The notes: generated by a model from the letters alone, not told the origin. DNA of 64,000 nucleotides from Candidatus Binatia bacterium (GCA_029248525.1 JAQWJE010000049.1:485836-549835); one strand, 5' to 3'; positions 17,647-27,716 are shown, counted from the stretch's first letter. A program made the numbers and translations.

Positions 17647-17652
17647 TCCCTT

Positions 17653-18963
17653 TCATGCATAGAGGAAGCCTTCGATCGCGTCGGCGTAATGCTCCATGCT
17701 CGCGATCGGAGCACTTCGCGCACCTTCACTGAGGCGAGCCAGCAAACCTTCTTCCTCGACCAGGCGCCGCAAAGCCCCAGCGAGTGCCTTGGGGTCCTCT
17801 CCCGGAACCAGAAGTCCGTCCTGTTCCTGCCGGATCGACTCGGGGAGCGCGCCACAATTGGTGCTGATTACGGGCCGCCCGGCGAGCATCGCCTCCCGTG
17901 TGGCCAGTCCGAAACTTTCAGGGCAGGTCGAGGGCACAACCAAAGCATCCGTTCTTGCCAGAATTTCCGGCAGGGCTTCGTCCGCAAAGATCCCGTAAGC
18001 CCGCGCCCGTGGCTCCTCGCGAAGGAGGGGGCCCAATTGTGCCTCATAGGGGTGTTGTTCCCAGCGTCGACCGTGAAGTGCGAGTCGGAGCGGCAGGTCG
18101 TGCAACTCCTGCAGCGCCTCGAGGAGAATATGCGGTCCCTTGTGCGGCAGGAGGTGGCCGATGAAGGTGATCCGGAGAGGATGGCTTTCCGAGATCGGCT
18201 CGGTTCGTGAAAGGGTAGCCTCCTTGGATGGTGTGGGCAGCCCGAGAGCGATCGCGCGAGTGGATAGCGTAGGCATGGGCATACCCTGCCGGTGGAGCTC
18301 CTCGATAACGAATTTTGAGGGTGTGACGATACGATCGTAGGTATCGAGCGCTTGGCGCAGCGTTTGAAATCGTTCATCCGCGACAAGCGGGCCGGCGGCT
18401 CTGGCCGGACTCCAGGGGAGAAGCTGCGCGAGTCTCGTACGAATTCGACCGGCCTCGGAAGGTTCGGCAGCAGAGGCCGCCTCTCCGGATACGCAAGCTA
18501 CACAGTCCCGCTGCAGCGGACCTTCACAGGGTGTCAGATCTTCGCGTTGCAGCATCACGCGGTGGCAGGCGTACCAGTATTCATGGACGGTGGCGACGCA
18601 GCGGATCCCCGCGTCCCGGGCGATCATGGGCAGATCGCCCGACAATCCGATCAGGTGCTGGAAGTGTACGATATCGGGTCGTGTTTTTCGGATTTCCTGA
18701 CGAAACGCCGTGGCGACGGCCGTCGAAAGGAAGTGATCGCGGAATTGACCGCCTCGAGCGTCGTTGACCACGCTGGTGACAGCCAGATCGTCGACGACCT
18801 CCTCAAGGATATCCCCATCGCTGCCCTCGGGGTCACTATGGCGAGTGAAAATACGGACGGTATGGCCTTTTCGGTGCAGAACCCGCGCCAATCGCTGGGT
18901 GTGGGTCTCCACCCCGCCAAAGGCGCGTGGCGGGTAGCCGTTGCTTACCTGAAGAATCCGCAT
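17653..18963 (-). CDS. Glycosyltransferase family 4 (GT-B)
   Basis: This 436-residue retaining glycosyltransferase opens with MRILQVSNGYPPRAFGGVETH, the donor-domain loop typical of GT4. Its C-terminal domain has ITFIGHLLPHKGPHILLEAL and the ExxxxxxxE-type motif CPESFGLATREAMLAGRPVI. A cysteine-containing insert (CEGPLQRDCVACVSG, about residues 145-160) lies in the N-terminal half and resembles the inserts of exopolysaccharide GT4 enzymes. It probably adds a sugar to a cell-surface glycan. It is transcribed 4 bp downstream of the GT2 gene, so the two form a unit. Confidence 0.9.
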   Translation of the reverse strand: MRILQVSNGYPPRAFGGVETHTQRLARVLHRKGHTVRIFTRHSDPEGSDGDILEEVVDDLAVTSVVNDARGGQFRDHFLSTAVATAFRQEIRKTRPDIVHFQHLIGLSGDLPMIARDAGIRCVATVHEYWYACHRVMLQREDLTPCEGPLQRDCVACVSGEAASAAEPSEAGRIRTRLAQLLPWSPARAAGPLVADERFQTLRQALDTYDRIVTPSKFVIEELHRQGMPMPTLSTRAIALGLPTPSKEATLSRTEPISESHPLRITFIGHLLPHKGPHILLEALQELHDLPLRLALHGRRWEQHPYEAQLGPLLREEPRARAYGIFADEALPEILARTDALVVPSTCPESFGLATREAMLAGRPVISTNCGALPESIRQEQDGLLVPGEDPKALAGALRRLVEEEGLLARLSEGARSAPIASMEHYADAIEGFLYA

Positions 18964-18967
18964 GGAA

Positions 18968-19867
18968 TCAGCTCTCGCTCTGCCCTTCGCTCGCTTTGAT
19001 CTGGCGGACGATATTTTTCTGAAGTTCCTTCAGAGGGTTCTCGCGGATAAACTTCTGCACGTCGCGGTGGTAGCTGGGGTGCATCTGACCAATCTTCAGG
19101 TTGTGGCTCTCCCGCTGCTCCGCGGCTGTTTCACCAAAAGAGGCGCTGCCTGCGTGAAAGACAAAAAGATCGTCACAGAGGCGGATCTTCCATTGCGCCG
19201 CTTTGGCTCGCTCGCAGAAATCGTTCTCCTCACCGTAGCCCGTGCCGAAATTAGCTTCGTCGAAGAAGCCGACTTCGCGGATCGTGGTGCAGCGAATGTA
19301 CATGCAGAACCCGACGGCGGTGACGAGTTCGGGCCTTGTCTGCATGCTCGCTTTCCGAACGAGTCGATCGAAGGAGTCCGGAGTAAAGCCCCGGGGAAGC
19401 GGATTTTCCTTCATGAATTCAGGAATGCTGCAGATCGTCCCATTATTGGTGAAGGGACTGGCGACTCCTGTCAAAGGATCTTCGTAGACGGAATCGGCCA
19501 GTCTCTGATTGAAGCTTTTCGGGACGAGAGTATCGCTGTTGAGAAGCAAGGAGTCGCGATTATCTCTGGTCGCGCGATGCATGCCGATATTTGCCGTGGC
19601 GACAAACCCCCGGTTTTCCCGGGCCTGATGGATGCAGACCTGCGGGTGCTGTCCCGCAAGATCGCGTAGCATCGGCTGCATCTGCGGATCCGGACTGGCG
19701 TCGTCGATCAGAAAGAGCCGCCAATCGCCGGAGGCATGCGTCAGCACACTTTCGATGCACGCCCGCGTTGCTTCCCGTGCTCCGAAAATCGGGACGATGA
19801 TGTCGACGCCGCGACGCCCGCGCCAGCGGGAAAAGATCCGCTCGCCAAGTTTCTGAAGAAACGGCAC
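18968..19867 (-). CDS. Glycosyltransferase family 2 (GT-A)
   Basis: This is a 299-residue GT2 enzyme. The nucleotide-binding strand VDIIVPIFGARE, the LFLIDDASPDP segment and LLLNSDTLVPKSFNQRL (a DXD-equivalent S-D-T) identify the GT-A fold. GYGEENDFCERAKAAQWKI is the ED-containing catalytic base region. It likely transfers a sugar in surface polysaccharide or O-antigen synthesis together with the GT4 gene downstream. It starts with GTG at 19867 with only a weak ribosome site. The start is divergent from the EamA gene, 118 bp away. Confidence 0.88.
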   Translation of the reverse strand: MPFLQKLGERIFSRWRGRRGVDIIVPIFGAREATRACIESVLTHASGDWRLFLIDDASPDPQMQPMLRDLAGQHPQVCIHQARENRGFVATANIGMHRATRDNRDSLLLNSDTLVPKSFNQRLADSVYEDPLTGVASPFTNNGTICSIPEFMKENPLPRGFTPDSFDRLVRKASMQTRPELVTAVGFCMYIRCTTIREVGFFDEANFGTGYGEENDFCERAKAAQWKIRLCDDLFVFHAGSASFGETAAEQRESHNLKIGQMHPSYHRDVQKFIRENPLKELQKNIVRQIKASEGQSES

Positions 19868-19985
19868 TTTTTCTTATTACCGTGTCTCGCGTCAGGGTGC
19901 ATATGGGGCGCCTCGGGCCCAAAATGACGATGCTTGTGGGAAAAGAACGGATGAAGTCAGATCCCGGGGGGGCTATCCTGCAAGG

Positions 19986-20936
19986 ATGCACCCGCCCGAG
20001 ATCGAGGCTTCTCTGCCGCCGGCAAAGAAGCGAACAGGCCTTGGTCTGTTCGCAGTCGCTGTGGCGGTGGCCTCGTGGGGCTATAGTGCCGTGGCGATCA
20101 AGGCGGTTTCGACGACCGGTCCGGTAACCGCTTTTTATCGTCTCTGGTTGGCCATTCCGATCCTCTGGGTCTTCATTTTGAGCGTACCCCGCCTGCGAGC
20201 CTCCTTGGGGCGGGACTGGCTGTTCGGCTCGATGGCCGGCGGCGTTCTCTTTGCCACGCACCAGCTGTTTTTCTTCACGGCTGTGAACTTCACGACGATC
20301 GCCAACGTCACGATCATCGGCGCTCTGCAACCGGTCCTCGTTCTTTTGGTGGCCGCGAGACTCTTTGCCGAGCCAGCATCCCCGCGTGTTCTCGGAGCCA
20401 GTCTCGTCGCGATCGCAGGGACCGTTCTGGTTGTATGGGGGTCGCTCGGCGAAGCTGCGGCCGGGTTCGGCGACCTTCTCGGCGTCGGGAACCTGTTTGC
20501 CTTCACCGGATATTTTCTGATTTCCAAACGAGTTCGGGAAGGCGTGGGGACGGCAGAATACGTGGTCGGCATGACGACGGTAGCAGGTGTTTGCATGGGA
20601 GGAGCCTGCCTTTTCCTCGGCGAAGATCTGGGCTCTCCCTCGGACACGGACCTCATCGTGATTGCCTCTCTGGCCCTGCTTCCGGGGACTCTGGGGCATG
20701 TGCTTACCAACTGGGCACACGCACATGTTTCGGCGTTGCAGATTTCGATTGTGCTTTTGGCAGCCCCGGTGGTGGCCACAGCCGGCGCGGCATTTTTTCT
20801 CGGCGAGGAGATTACCGGCGTCCAGCTGGCCGGCTTTATCATTGTTTTGAGCTCCATCGGTTTTGTCGTGCTGGCACAGGAACCCGATGAGGCCGAGGCT
20901 CTTGCGGAGGGGGTTGCGGGGACAGAAGCTCCCTAG
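19986..20936 (+). CDS. EamA/DMT-superfamily transporter
   Basis: This is a 316-residue inner-membrane protein with ten predicted helices in two EamA repeats. Each repeat ends in a conserved P-x(n)-G-E region: NVTIIGALQPVLVLLVAARL in the first and LLAAPVVATAGAAFFLGEEI in the second. AFYRLWLAIPILWVF matches helix 2 of the first repeat. Drug/metabolite transporters of this type export amino acids or other small metabolites by proton antiport; the substrate cannot be inferred. The N-terminus is short and cytosolic, and the C-terminal tail is acidic (PDEAEALAEGVAG). It is probably monocistronic. Confidence 0.88.
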   Translation: MHPPEIEASLPPAKKRTGLGLFAVAVAVASWGYSAVAIKAVSTTGPVTAFYRLWLAIPILWVFILSVPRLRASLGRDWLFGSMAGGVLFATHQLFFFTAVNFTTIANVTIIGALQPVLVLLVAARLFAEPASPRVLGASLVAIAGTVLVVWGSLGEAAAGFGDLLGVGNLFAFTGYFLISKRVREGVGTAEYVVGMTTVAGVCMGGACLFLGEDLGSPSDTDLIVIASLALLPGTLGHVLTNWAHAHVSALQISIVLLAAPVVATAGAAFFLGEEITGVQLAGFIIVLSSIGFVVLAQEPDEAEALAEGVAGTEAP

Positions 20937-21025
20937 ACACTCCCTCGTCGACCTCTGGCACGCTTGAGAAAAAGCCGATAGGCCCGGGCGAGATTATTCA
21001 CTCTCTGAAGGAAAGGTTCTTGAAA

Positions 21026-22636
21026 ATGATCAGTACGATGCAGGATTGCCCACTGACGATCACGGAGATCATGCGCCATGGAGCGACGGTTTACGGCGCC
21101 AGCGAGGTGGTGACGTTTCAGGGAGAATCGAGCCGGCGTGCTACCTTTGCCGAGGTCGAGTTTCGTGCACGGAAGCTCGCACAGGCCCTGGAGAGCCTCG
21201 GCGTCAAGCCGGGGGATCGAGTGGGCACCTTCATGTGGAACGACCAGGAGCACCTGGAGGCTTATTTTGCCGTCCCATGCATGGGAGCGGTTCTGCATAC
21301 CCTCAATATCCGTTTGTTCCCCGAGCAACTTCTTTACGTCATCGAACATGCAGAGGATGACGTCATCCTGGTCGACGATTCGCTGGTACCCTTGTTGGCC
21401 CGGATCGTCGGAGACCTGAAGAAGCGACCGAAGTTTATCCTGGTCGGTGACGGGGACGGTTCGCCGCTGGGGGAGACTCTTGCTTACGAGGAGCTGCTGG
21501 CCGCTGAGTCGGGCGACTATATCTGGCCGCAAATCGAGGAGAATCAGGCAGCCGCAATGTGTTATACCAGCGGCACCACGGGGAACCCGAAAGGGGTGGT
21601 CTACAGTCACCGATCCAGCGTGCTGCACGCGATGGCTTCTGTGTCGGGGAACGGATTTGCTCTCAGCGAGCAGGACAGGGTGCTGATGATCGTGCCGATG
21701 TTCCACGCCAACGCCTGGGGCTTGCCGCATTCCTCCTGGATGAGTGGGGCCGATTTCATTCTGCCGGAGCGTCATCTTCAGGGGGAGCCCCTGGCGGCAC
21801 TGATTGCCGCCGAAAAGCCGACCTTTTCGGGCGCGGTGCCGACCGTATGGAACGATATTCTCCGCTACGGCGATTCGGAGGAGCTCGACCTGTCCTCGCT
21901 CCGGATGGTCGTCTGCGGCGGTTCTGCGGTCCCGCGGACCTTGATGGAGAAATTGGATCAGAAGTACGGCGTGCGCATGATTCAGGCCTGGGGCATGACC
22001 GAGACGAGCCCGCTCGGGGCCATAGCTCATCCTCCCCGCTCCGCCGCTCCCGGCACGGATCTGGATTGGCGGACCAAGACCGGTCGGATTTTTGCGGGTG
22101 TGGAGCTTCGCATCGTGGACGACGCGGGTCAGCCGCTGCCATGGGACGGGGAGGCTTTTGGCGAAATGCAAATCCGCGGCCCCTGGATCACCGGGAGCTA
22201 TTACAAGGACGCTTCCGAGGACAAGTTTCAAGATGGATGGCTCCGGACAGGGGATGTGGGCAACGTCGACCCCTTGGGCTTTGTTCAGATCACAGACCGG
22301 GCCAAGGATGTGATCAAATCGGGCGGCGAGTGGATCTCCTCGGTGGAACTGGAAAACGAGATCATGGCACATCCTGCTGTCGTGGAAGCAGCGGTCGTCG
22401 CGGTTCCTGATGATCGTTGGGATGAGCGGCCGCTGGCGTGCGTGGTTCTGGAATCCGGTGCCTCGGAATCTGCAAGCGATTTGAGAGACTTTCTGGCCGG
22501 CCGGGTGGCCAAATGGTGGTTGCCGGAGAGATGGGCCTTTATCCCGGAAGTGCCGAAAACCAGCGTGGGTAAATTCGACAAGAAGGTCCTGCGCGCCCAG
22601 CACGAATCCGGCACACTGCAGGTGGAAACGATCTGA
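21026..22636 (+). CDS. Fatty acyl-CoA ligase (AMP-forming)
   Basis: This 536-residue ANL-superfamily enzyme would activate a carboxylic acid to acyl-AMP and then acyl-CoA. The P-loop YTSGTTGNPKGV, the A5 region AWGMTETSPLG, the A7/A8 segments GWLRTGDVG and KSGGEWISSVELEN, and the C-terminal lysine motif PKTSVGKFDKK are all intact. The overall pattern, including VPMFHANAWGLPH, matches medium/long-chain (AlkK-like) ligases. The ATG at 21026 is 9 bases after GAAAGG; a TTG two codons upstream is less likely. It probably feeds the beta-oxidation enzymes elsewhere in the window. Confidence 0.92.
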   Translation: MISTMQDCPLTITEIMRHGATVYGASEVVTFQGESSRRATFAEVEFRARKLAQALESLGVKPGDRVGTFMWNDQEHLEAYFAVPCMGAVLHTLNIRLFPEQLLYVIEHAEDDVILVDDSLVPLLARIVGDLKKRPKFILVGDGDGSPLGETLAYEELLAAESGDYIWPQIEENQAAAMCYTSGTTGNPKGVVYSHRSSVLHAMASVSGNGFALSEQDRVLMIVPMFHANAWGLPHSSWMSGADFILPERHLQGEPLAALIAAEKPTFSGAVPTVWNDILRYGDSEELDLSSLRMVVCGGSAVPRTLMEKLDQKYGVRMIQAWGMTETSPLGAIAHPPRSAAPGTDLDWRTKTGRIFAGVELRIVDDAGQPLPWDGEAFGEMQIRGPWITGSYYKDASEDKFQDGWLRTGDVGNVDPLGFVQITDRAKDVIKSGGEWISSVELENEIMAHPAVVEAAVVAVPDDRWDERPLACVVLESGASESASDLRDFLAGRVAKWWLPERWAFIPEVPKTSVGKFDKKVLRAQHESGTLQVETI

Positions 22637-23025
22637 TCCAGAGTCGGCGCAGCCTCGGGGAGGGAGGACGGCAGAACAAGAAAAGGCCCCACCGACAGCT
22701 GCCGGCAGGGCCCTTCCCTTTTCTTCACGGCGAGTGCCCCCACAGACATGCCGCAAAGCTTTGCAATCACTGTTATCACAGCAGGTATCGTGCCATGCCT
22801 TCAGCGAGGTTCGGATCTTCGATGCGCCAGTCGGATATTCTTCCAAGATACTGTATTTTCAGCAATAAATATAGATTTTGGATTTCGAGTCCGTGCGGCC
22901 TCGGCGTCGTGAAAAAGATAACAAATTACGAGGTTCACAATTTGACTCGTGGGGTGTATGAAAAAGCCAACACTGCCGCGGGCTCTCTGGCGTGATTGCA
23001 CGTTCGATTCCCGGAAGGAGCCTCC
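22637..23025. other. 389-bp intergenic region before the sigma-54 activator gene
   Basis: No gene is visible here. The first 90 bases hold a probable terminator for the ligase gene. Bases 22840-22950 are distinctly AT-rich compared with the surroundings and should contain the promoter of the regulator gene, but I find no convincing -35/-10 pair or sigma-54 site. The last bases carry a strong ribosome-binding site, GGAAGGAG. Confidence 0.6.
22685..22725 (+). terminator. Probable terminator after the acyl-CoA ligase
   Basis: GGCCC (22685-22689) pairs with GGGCC (22708-22712), with an inner CCG/CGG pairing around a loop containing ACAGCTGC. CTTCCCTTTTCTT follows. The stem has an internal mismatch and the pyrimidine tail is interrupted by C, so it is a moderate candidate. 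Confidence 0.5.
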
Positions 23026-25806
23026 ATGCAGGCGTTCGATAAACGTATCCGTTCCCTCTGCTCGATCGGGTTGATCGCTTCGGCGATGATGGCGATCGCG
23101 GGATACGGCGCCGTGTTCCAGTTTGAGGACTCGATCTGGCCGGGTTTCCCCATGCGTACTAACGGAGCCGTCGCCTTGAAACTCTTCGCGGCGCCGGAGG
23201 TGCAGGACGAGTTGCAAGGGCTGGAGGCAGGGATGCGGGTGACCCATGTCGACGGGGTTGCAGTGTCCTCGGGAAGCTCTGTCTACGAGATGGTGGCTGG
23301 GCTCACCCCGGGAGAGCCAGTCCGGTACCGGATGGAGAACGTACTTACAGGGCGGCAAAAAACCTTCGTTGTGCCCGTCCAGGAATTTTCTCAGGCGATC
23401 GCCTACCGAGTCTGGATGCCTCTTCTAGGGGTCGGGCTGATTTTCATGGGAGCACTCGCGCTCCCTGTTTTCGTACGCACGGACTCGCCCAGTACGCGGG
23501 CGCTTTTCATGGTCGGTGTGGGGGTTACCAACCAATTTTGCTTCGCATTGCCGATCCTTTATTTCGCGCATCACTACTCGTGGGTCCCGCAAGTCTTTGG
23601 CATCCCGACGGTGGCAGGGGTCCTGATTCTGGCTTTCGTATTTCCCGTGGCTCGCAATCCTCTGCGTTCGTTCCCTCGAGCGACTCTCGGCTTGATCTGG
23701 GCGATCGCCGTGGCGTTTGTGGTCGGCGAGATGGTCTGGATGCAGTCGCAGTCTCCGAACTTTTACTGGATGGAATTTTTGCGCGTCAGGCTCCTTTTGC
23801 TCGGCTTCGCCCTCTTGTTCTGCAATGTCGCCTTCACGGCATTCACGCACGCGAACACTGGGGTTCGGGGGCAGGCAAAGCTTTTTCTCCGCGGTATCAT
23901 TCTGGGCGGATTTACGATGTGCGGACTTCTTGTCCTGAATCTCTATGGCGGCGAGCAGTTCTCCTATCTGGAGCCGCTCGTCTGGGCGAATCCGCTCCTG
24001 ATTTTCTCCTCGACCATTTCCATCGGCATGTTGCGCTATGGGCTTTTCGGTTTTGGTCGCGAGGCCCGGCGCTCTCTGGGGCGGTTGAGCCTTTTTCTGG
24101 TTACCCTCAGTGTTGGATATAACGGCTTCGCCTTTTTGGAGATCTTTCTGGATACCGCTCAGGCGTGGGGGGTCATTTTTGCGACCAGCCTGATTGTGAT
24201 CGCGATGCTCGCCATATGGCCGCGAGCCTATCGTATGCTGGAGGGGCTCCTGCAGGCGGTCTTGATCCCCGAGAGGCAACGATCTCGAGTCACATTGGAG
24301 GCGGCGGCCGTCGAGATGTCCGGTATCAGAGATCCCGCAAAAATTGCCGAATATATGGAGAAGATACTGGGTGATGCGCTTGGCGCCTCGTGGGTTCGTT
24401 GTGTCCTTGGCTCCGTCGGGCAGCCTCTGCTCGAATTTTCCGACCGGGAGAACGGACGTTTCATCGAGCCCGGGAGCAGCCTCTACCAACTGATTCTCAC
24501 CGGGGGCAGCCTGGTGACCCAGCCTGCGGCCGCTCCGGGCGGCGCCCTGTCGGGTGCGGTCGTGGATGCGCGCCGGGAAGGGATCAGCTTGATGGCGGCG
24601 ATGCCGGCACGGGAGGATCTTATCGGGGCGCTTCTATGCGGCCCGCCTGCTTCGGGTGCGCCCTACACGGCCTCGGATTTCGCTTTGGTCAAATTATTGG
24701 CGACTTCCGTCGCAGTGGCGCTGGAGAATGCTCGGTCGTGGACCGAGGTTCATGAACTCCGAGCGAGGTTGGAGCAGGAGAACCTGTTCCTGCGCGCCGA
24801 AGCTCGCTCGGATCAGGGTACAAGCGAGTTGATCGGAAGCAGCCCCCTGTTGCGGGAGGCCCTCTCTCAGGTCGAGGCTGTTGCGGGTACCTCGGCCTCC
24901 GTCCTGGTAATCGGCGAGACTGGGGTGGGCAAGGAACTCGCAGTGCGACAGCTCCATCAGTCCAGCCTTCGAGCCGAGCAGCCGTTGGTCAAGGTTGCGT
25001 GTGCCGCGCTTCCGGAAAGTCTCCTCGAAAGTGAGCTGTTCGGTTTCGAGCCCGGAGCCTTCACGGGAGCCACAAAACGTCGGCTCGGTCGATTTGAAGT
25101 CGCAGATGGCGGGACGTTGTTTCTCGATGACGTCGATACGCTCCCGTTGACTGTGCAGGCCAAATTGCTTCGCGCGCTCCAGGAGGGCGAGATCCAGAGG
25201 CTGGGAAGTAACGTCGTCCTTCAGGTAGATGTCCGACTTGTCGCAGCGACCAACAGGGACCTTCTCGGTGAGGTGCGTGCGGGCCGTTTTCGCGAGGATT
25301 TATTCTATCGATTGAATGTGGTGCCCATTCAGTTGCCTCCCTTGCGCGAGCGAAAGGAGGACATCGTTGGGCTTGTCGCTCATTTCGCGGACACTCTTGG
25401 TCCGGGACTCGGACGTGAGATCGAGGAAATTTCGTCCGGAGCACTCGACATCCTTCAGCGCTATGATTGGCCGGGGAATATTCGCGAGCTGCGCAACACG
25501 ATCGAGCGTGCCCTGGTGATGGGTCGCGGCCCCATCTTGCAACTGCCCGGGGGGGCGCTTGATACTCCCCTGTCCGAAAGCAAGGGCCGGGAGACGTCGG
25601 TTGAGGTTTCCCCAAAGACCGAAGCGCGGGGTGGGGTTGTCGGTTCGGCTTCTCTCAAGGAACTCCTGTTGGCCCATAAAAAGGGCCTGATCATTGAGGC
25701 TCTGGCCGCCAATCAAGGCAACCAGGCGGCCGCGGCGAAGGTTCTCGGTGTTCATCGCTCCAACTTGAACCGCATGATCAAGGATCTGGATCTTTCGATG
25801 CCCTGA
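23026..25806 (+). CDS. Membrane-embedded sigma-54-dependent transcriptional activator (PDZ-like, multi-TM, GAF, AAA+, Fis HTH)
   Basis: This 926-residue regulator starts at ATG 23026 after GGAAGGAG. An N-terminal membrane anchor is followed by a PDZ-like extracytoplasmic segment (about residues 55-110; LEAGMRVTHVDGVAV). Roughly seven to eight membrane helices (about 125-375) and a GAF-like domain (about 390-570) come next. The AAA+ domain has Walker A GETGVGKE (630-637) and the sigma-54 contact loop GAFTGA (677-682). Walker B reads LFLDDVD, with Asp (702) where most family members have the catalytic Glu. The last 40 residues form a Fis-type helix-turn-helix (NQAAAAKVLGVHRSNLNRMI). It would sense an envelope or membrane signal and activate sigma-54 promoters directly. 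No receiver domain is present. Confidence 0.9.
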   Translation: MQAFDKRIRSLCSIGLIASAMMAIAGYGAVFQFEDSIWPGFPMRTNGAVALKLFAAPEVQDELQGLEAGMRVTHVDGVAVSSGSSVYEMVAGLTPGEPVRYRMENVLTGRQKTFVVPVQEFSQAIAYRVWMPLLGVGLIFMGALALPVFVRTDSPSTRALFMVGVGVTNQFCFALPILYFAHHYSWVPQVFGIPTVAGVLILAFVFPVARNPLRSFPRATLGLIWAIAVAFVVGEMVWMQSQSPNFYWMEFLRVRLLLLGFALLFCNVAFTAFTHANTGVRGQAKLFLRGIILGGFTMCGLLVLNLYGGEQFSYLEPLVWANPLLIFSSTISIGMLRYGLFGFGREARRSLGRLSLFLVTLSVGYNGFAFLEIFLDTAQAWGVIFATSLIVIAMLAIWPRAYRMLEGLLQAVLIPERQRSRVTLEAAAVEMSGIRDPAKIAEYMEKILGDALGASWVRCVLGSVGQPLLEFSDRENGRFIEPGSSLYQLILTGGSLVTQPAAAPGGALSGAVVDARREGISLMAAMPAREDLIGALLCGPPASGAPYTASDFALVKLLATSVAVALENARSWTEVHELRARLEQENLFLRAEARSDQGTSELIGSSPLLREALSQVEAVAGTSASVLVIGETGVGKELAVRQLHQSSLRAEQPLVKVACAALPESLLESELFGFEPGAFTGATKRRLGRFEVADGGTLFLDDVDTLPLTVQAKLLRALQEGEIQRLGSNVVLQVDVRLVAATNRDLLGEVRAGRFREDLFYRLNVVPIQLPPLRERKEDIVGLVAHFADTLGPGLGREIEEISSGALDILQRYDWPGNIRELRNTIERALVMGRGPILQLPGGALDTPLSESKGRETSVEVSPKTEARGGVVGSASLKELLLAHKKGLIIEALAANQGNQAAAAKVLGVHRSNLNRMIKDLDLSMP

Positions 25807-25841
25807 TTCGCGGTGCCTTGTTGGTCGAGCGACCGCGAGTC

Positions 25842-26273
<432 letters not shown>

Positions 26274-26280
<7 letters not shown>

Positions 26281-27551
26281 GCTGAGGATCCGAGCACATA
26301 ACCGCGTTCGCTATGCTCCGCGAGGTCAAGCCCGAGTTGCTCCTCTTCTTCTTCTACCCGGAGCCCAACCAACGCATCGGTGATTTTGAGAAGAATCCAG
26401 GATCCGATGCCGGCGAACAAAATGGTGATGACAACGCCTTCCAGCTGGATGAGGAATTGGCCCATCCCGCCGACCTCGAGCGCAAAAATCCCTGTCGCCA
26501 GAGCTCCCCATGTTCCGCCGACGCCGTGGATCCCGACAACATCAAGGGCATCATCCGCCCCGAGCCGCTCCTTGAGGCGAATCCCGTAAAAGCAGAGAAT
26601 CCCCGCCGCCAGCCCGATGACCAACGCGGCCATAGGGGTCACGAAACCGCATGCGGGGGTGATCGCGACGAGACCGGCGACCAATCCGGAGGCAGCGCCC
26701 AGCGCGGTCGGCTTTCCAAGGGTCACCCATTCGATGAGGACCCAGCTGACCAACGCTGCTGCCGCGGCGGTATTGGTGGTCGCGAAGGCCAGGACGGCGT
26801 CCTCGTTCGCGCCGAGTGCGCTTCCGGCGTTGAAACCGAACCAGCCCACCCAGAGCAGTGCGGCGCCTGCCACCGTGAAGGGCAGGTTATGCGGTGGCAT
26901 CGGCTCGTGACCATACCCAAGTCGTTTTCCGATCAGCAGCGCGGCCACCAGGGCCGCGGTGCCCGAGGAGACGTGGACTACGGTGCCGCCGGCAAAGTCG
27001 AGATCGCCCTGCGCTCCCAACCAGCCGCCGCCCCAAACCCAGTGGCAGAGAGGCGAATAGATGAAAATGGACCAGAGGACCGAGAAGATCAGAAAGGCGC
27101 TGAACTTCATGCGCTCGGCGAACGCTCCAACGATCAAGGCCGGCGTAATCACCGCAAAAGTTCCCTGAAAAACTGCGAAAAGAAGTGGTGGAATGGTTTC
27201 GCCTTCTCCCGGCTTGAGGCCGATTCCCGCGAGCCCGATGTGGTCGAGTCCGCCGATGACGCCGCCGATATCCGGGCCGAATGCCAGAGTATAGCCGATC
27301 ACGATCCATACGAGTGTGAGCACGCCCATGCAGGTGAGGCATTGCATGAGGACACTGAGGATATTGGCACGTCGCACAAGTCCGCCGTAGAAGAGCGCCA
27401 GGCCGGGCGCGGTCATCATGATGACGAAGGCCGTGGAGACCATCATCCAGGCCGTATCTCCGGAGTCGAGAACACCTTCCTGTGCTTGCGCGACGCTGGG
27501 GACCAGCCCCAGCAGCAGTCCGGCCAGAGCCTTCGGGAAGAAATTCGCCAT
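26274..27551 (-). CDS. amtB: Ammonium transporter AmtB
   Basis: This is a 425-residue Amt-family channel. A cleavable signal peptide (residues 1 to about 23, ending SVAQA) precedes eleven helices. It contains MMTAPGLALFYGGLVRR, the family signature region DFAGGTVVHVSSGTAALVAA with the twin-histidine His, GWFGFNAGSA, and DDALDVVGIHGVGGTWGAL with the second pore His. The C-terminal tail (GLRVEEEEEQLGLDLAEHSERGY) is the region that contacts PII. Start 27551 (MANFF) is supported by a sigma-54 promoter whose start point (about 27581) would leave the alternative ATG at 27578 without a leader. It should be nitrogen-regulated and cotranscribed with glnB. Confidence 0.94.
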
Positions 27552-27590
27552 TATCGATCGATCGCTTGGATGCCTCATGCACGGCGAACA

Positions 27591-27607
27591 ATGCAAAGGC
27601 GATGCCG
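27591..27607 (-). promoter_or_regulatory. Sigma-54 (-24/-12) promoter candidate for amtB-glnB
   Basis: Read on the minus strand, the sequence is CGGCATCGCCTTTGCAT. It has the invariant GG and GC exactly 10 bases apart and TTTGCAT at -12, against the consensus TGGCAC-N5-TTGCA/T. Transcription would begin near 27581, about 30 bases before the amtB ATG. An upstream imperfect palindrome (TCGCA...TGCGA, minus strand, near 27680-27705) may be an activator site. Confidence 0.65.
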
Positions 27608-27716
27608 CGAAATCATGCAGCAATCTCCGTCGCGGCGATCATAAATGCGGCATACGGCGGCCTAAAGTTTAAGCATCGCATCAATATTGAGCAGGTGCGA
27701 TTGGTTGAGGCGGTTC

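Noticed and set aside
22984..22999. TGGCGTGATTGCAC as a possible sigma-54 promoter before the membrane regulator
   Set aside because: GG and GC are too close together (7 bases between instead of 10).
25807..25841. Inverted repeat TCGCGGT/ACCGCGA between the sigma-54 activator and glnB as a bidirectional terminator
   Set aside because: No T run on either strand, and the loop is long.
26313..27644. 443-codon open frame on the plus strand
   Set aside because: Antisense to amtB; the translation is polar and Gly/Asp-rich with no domain.
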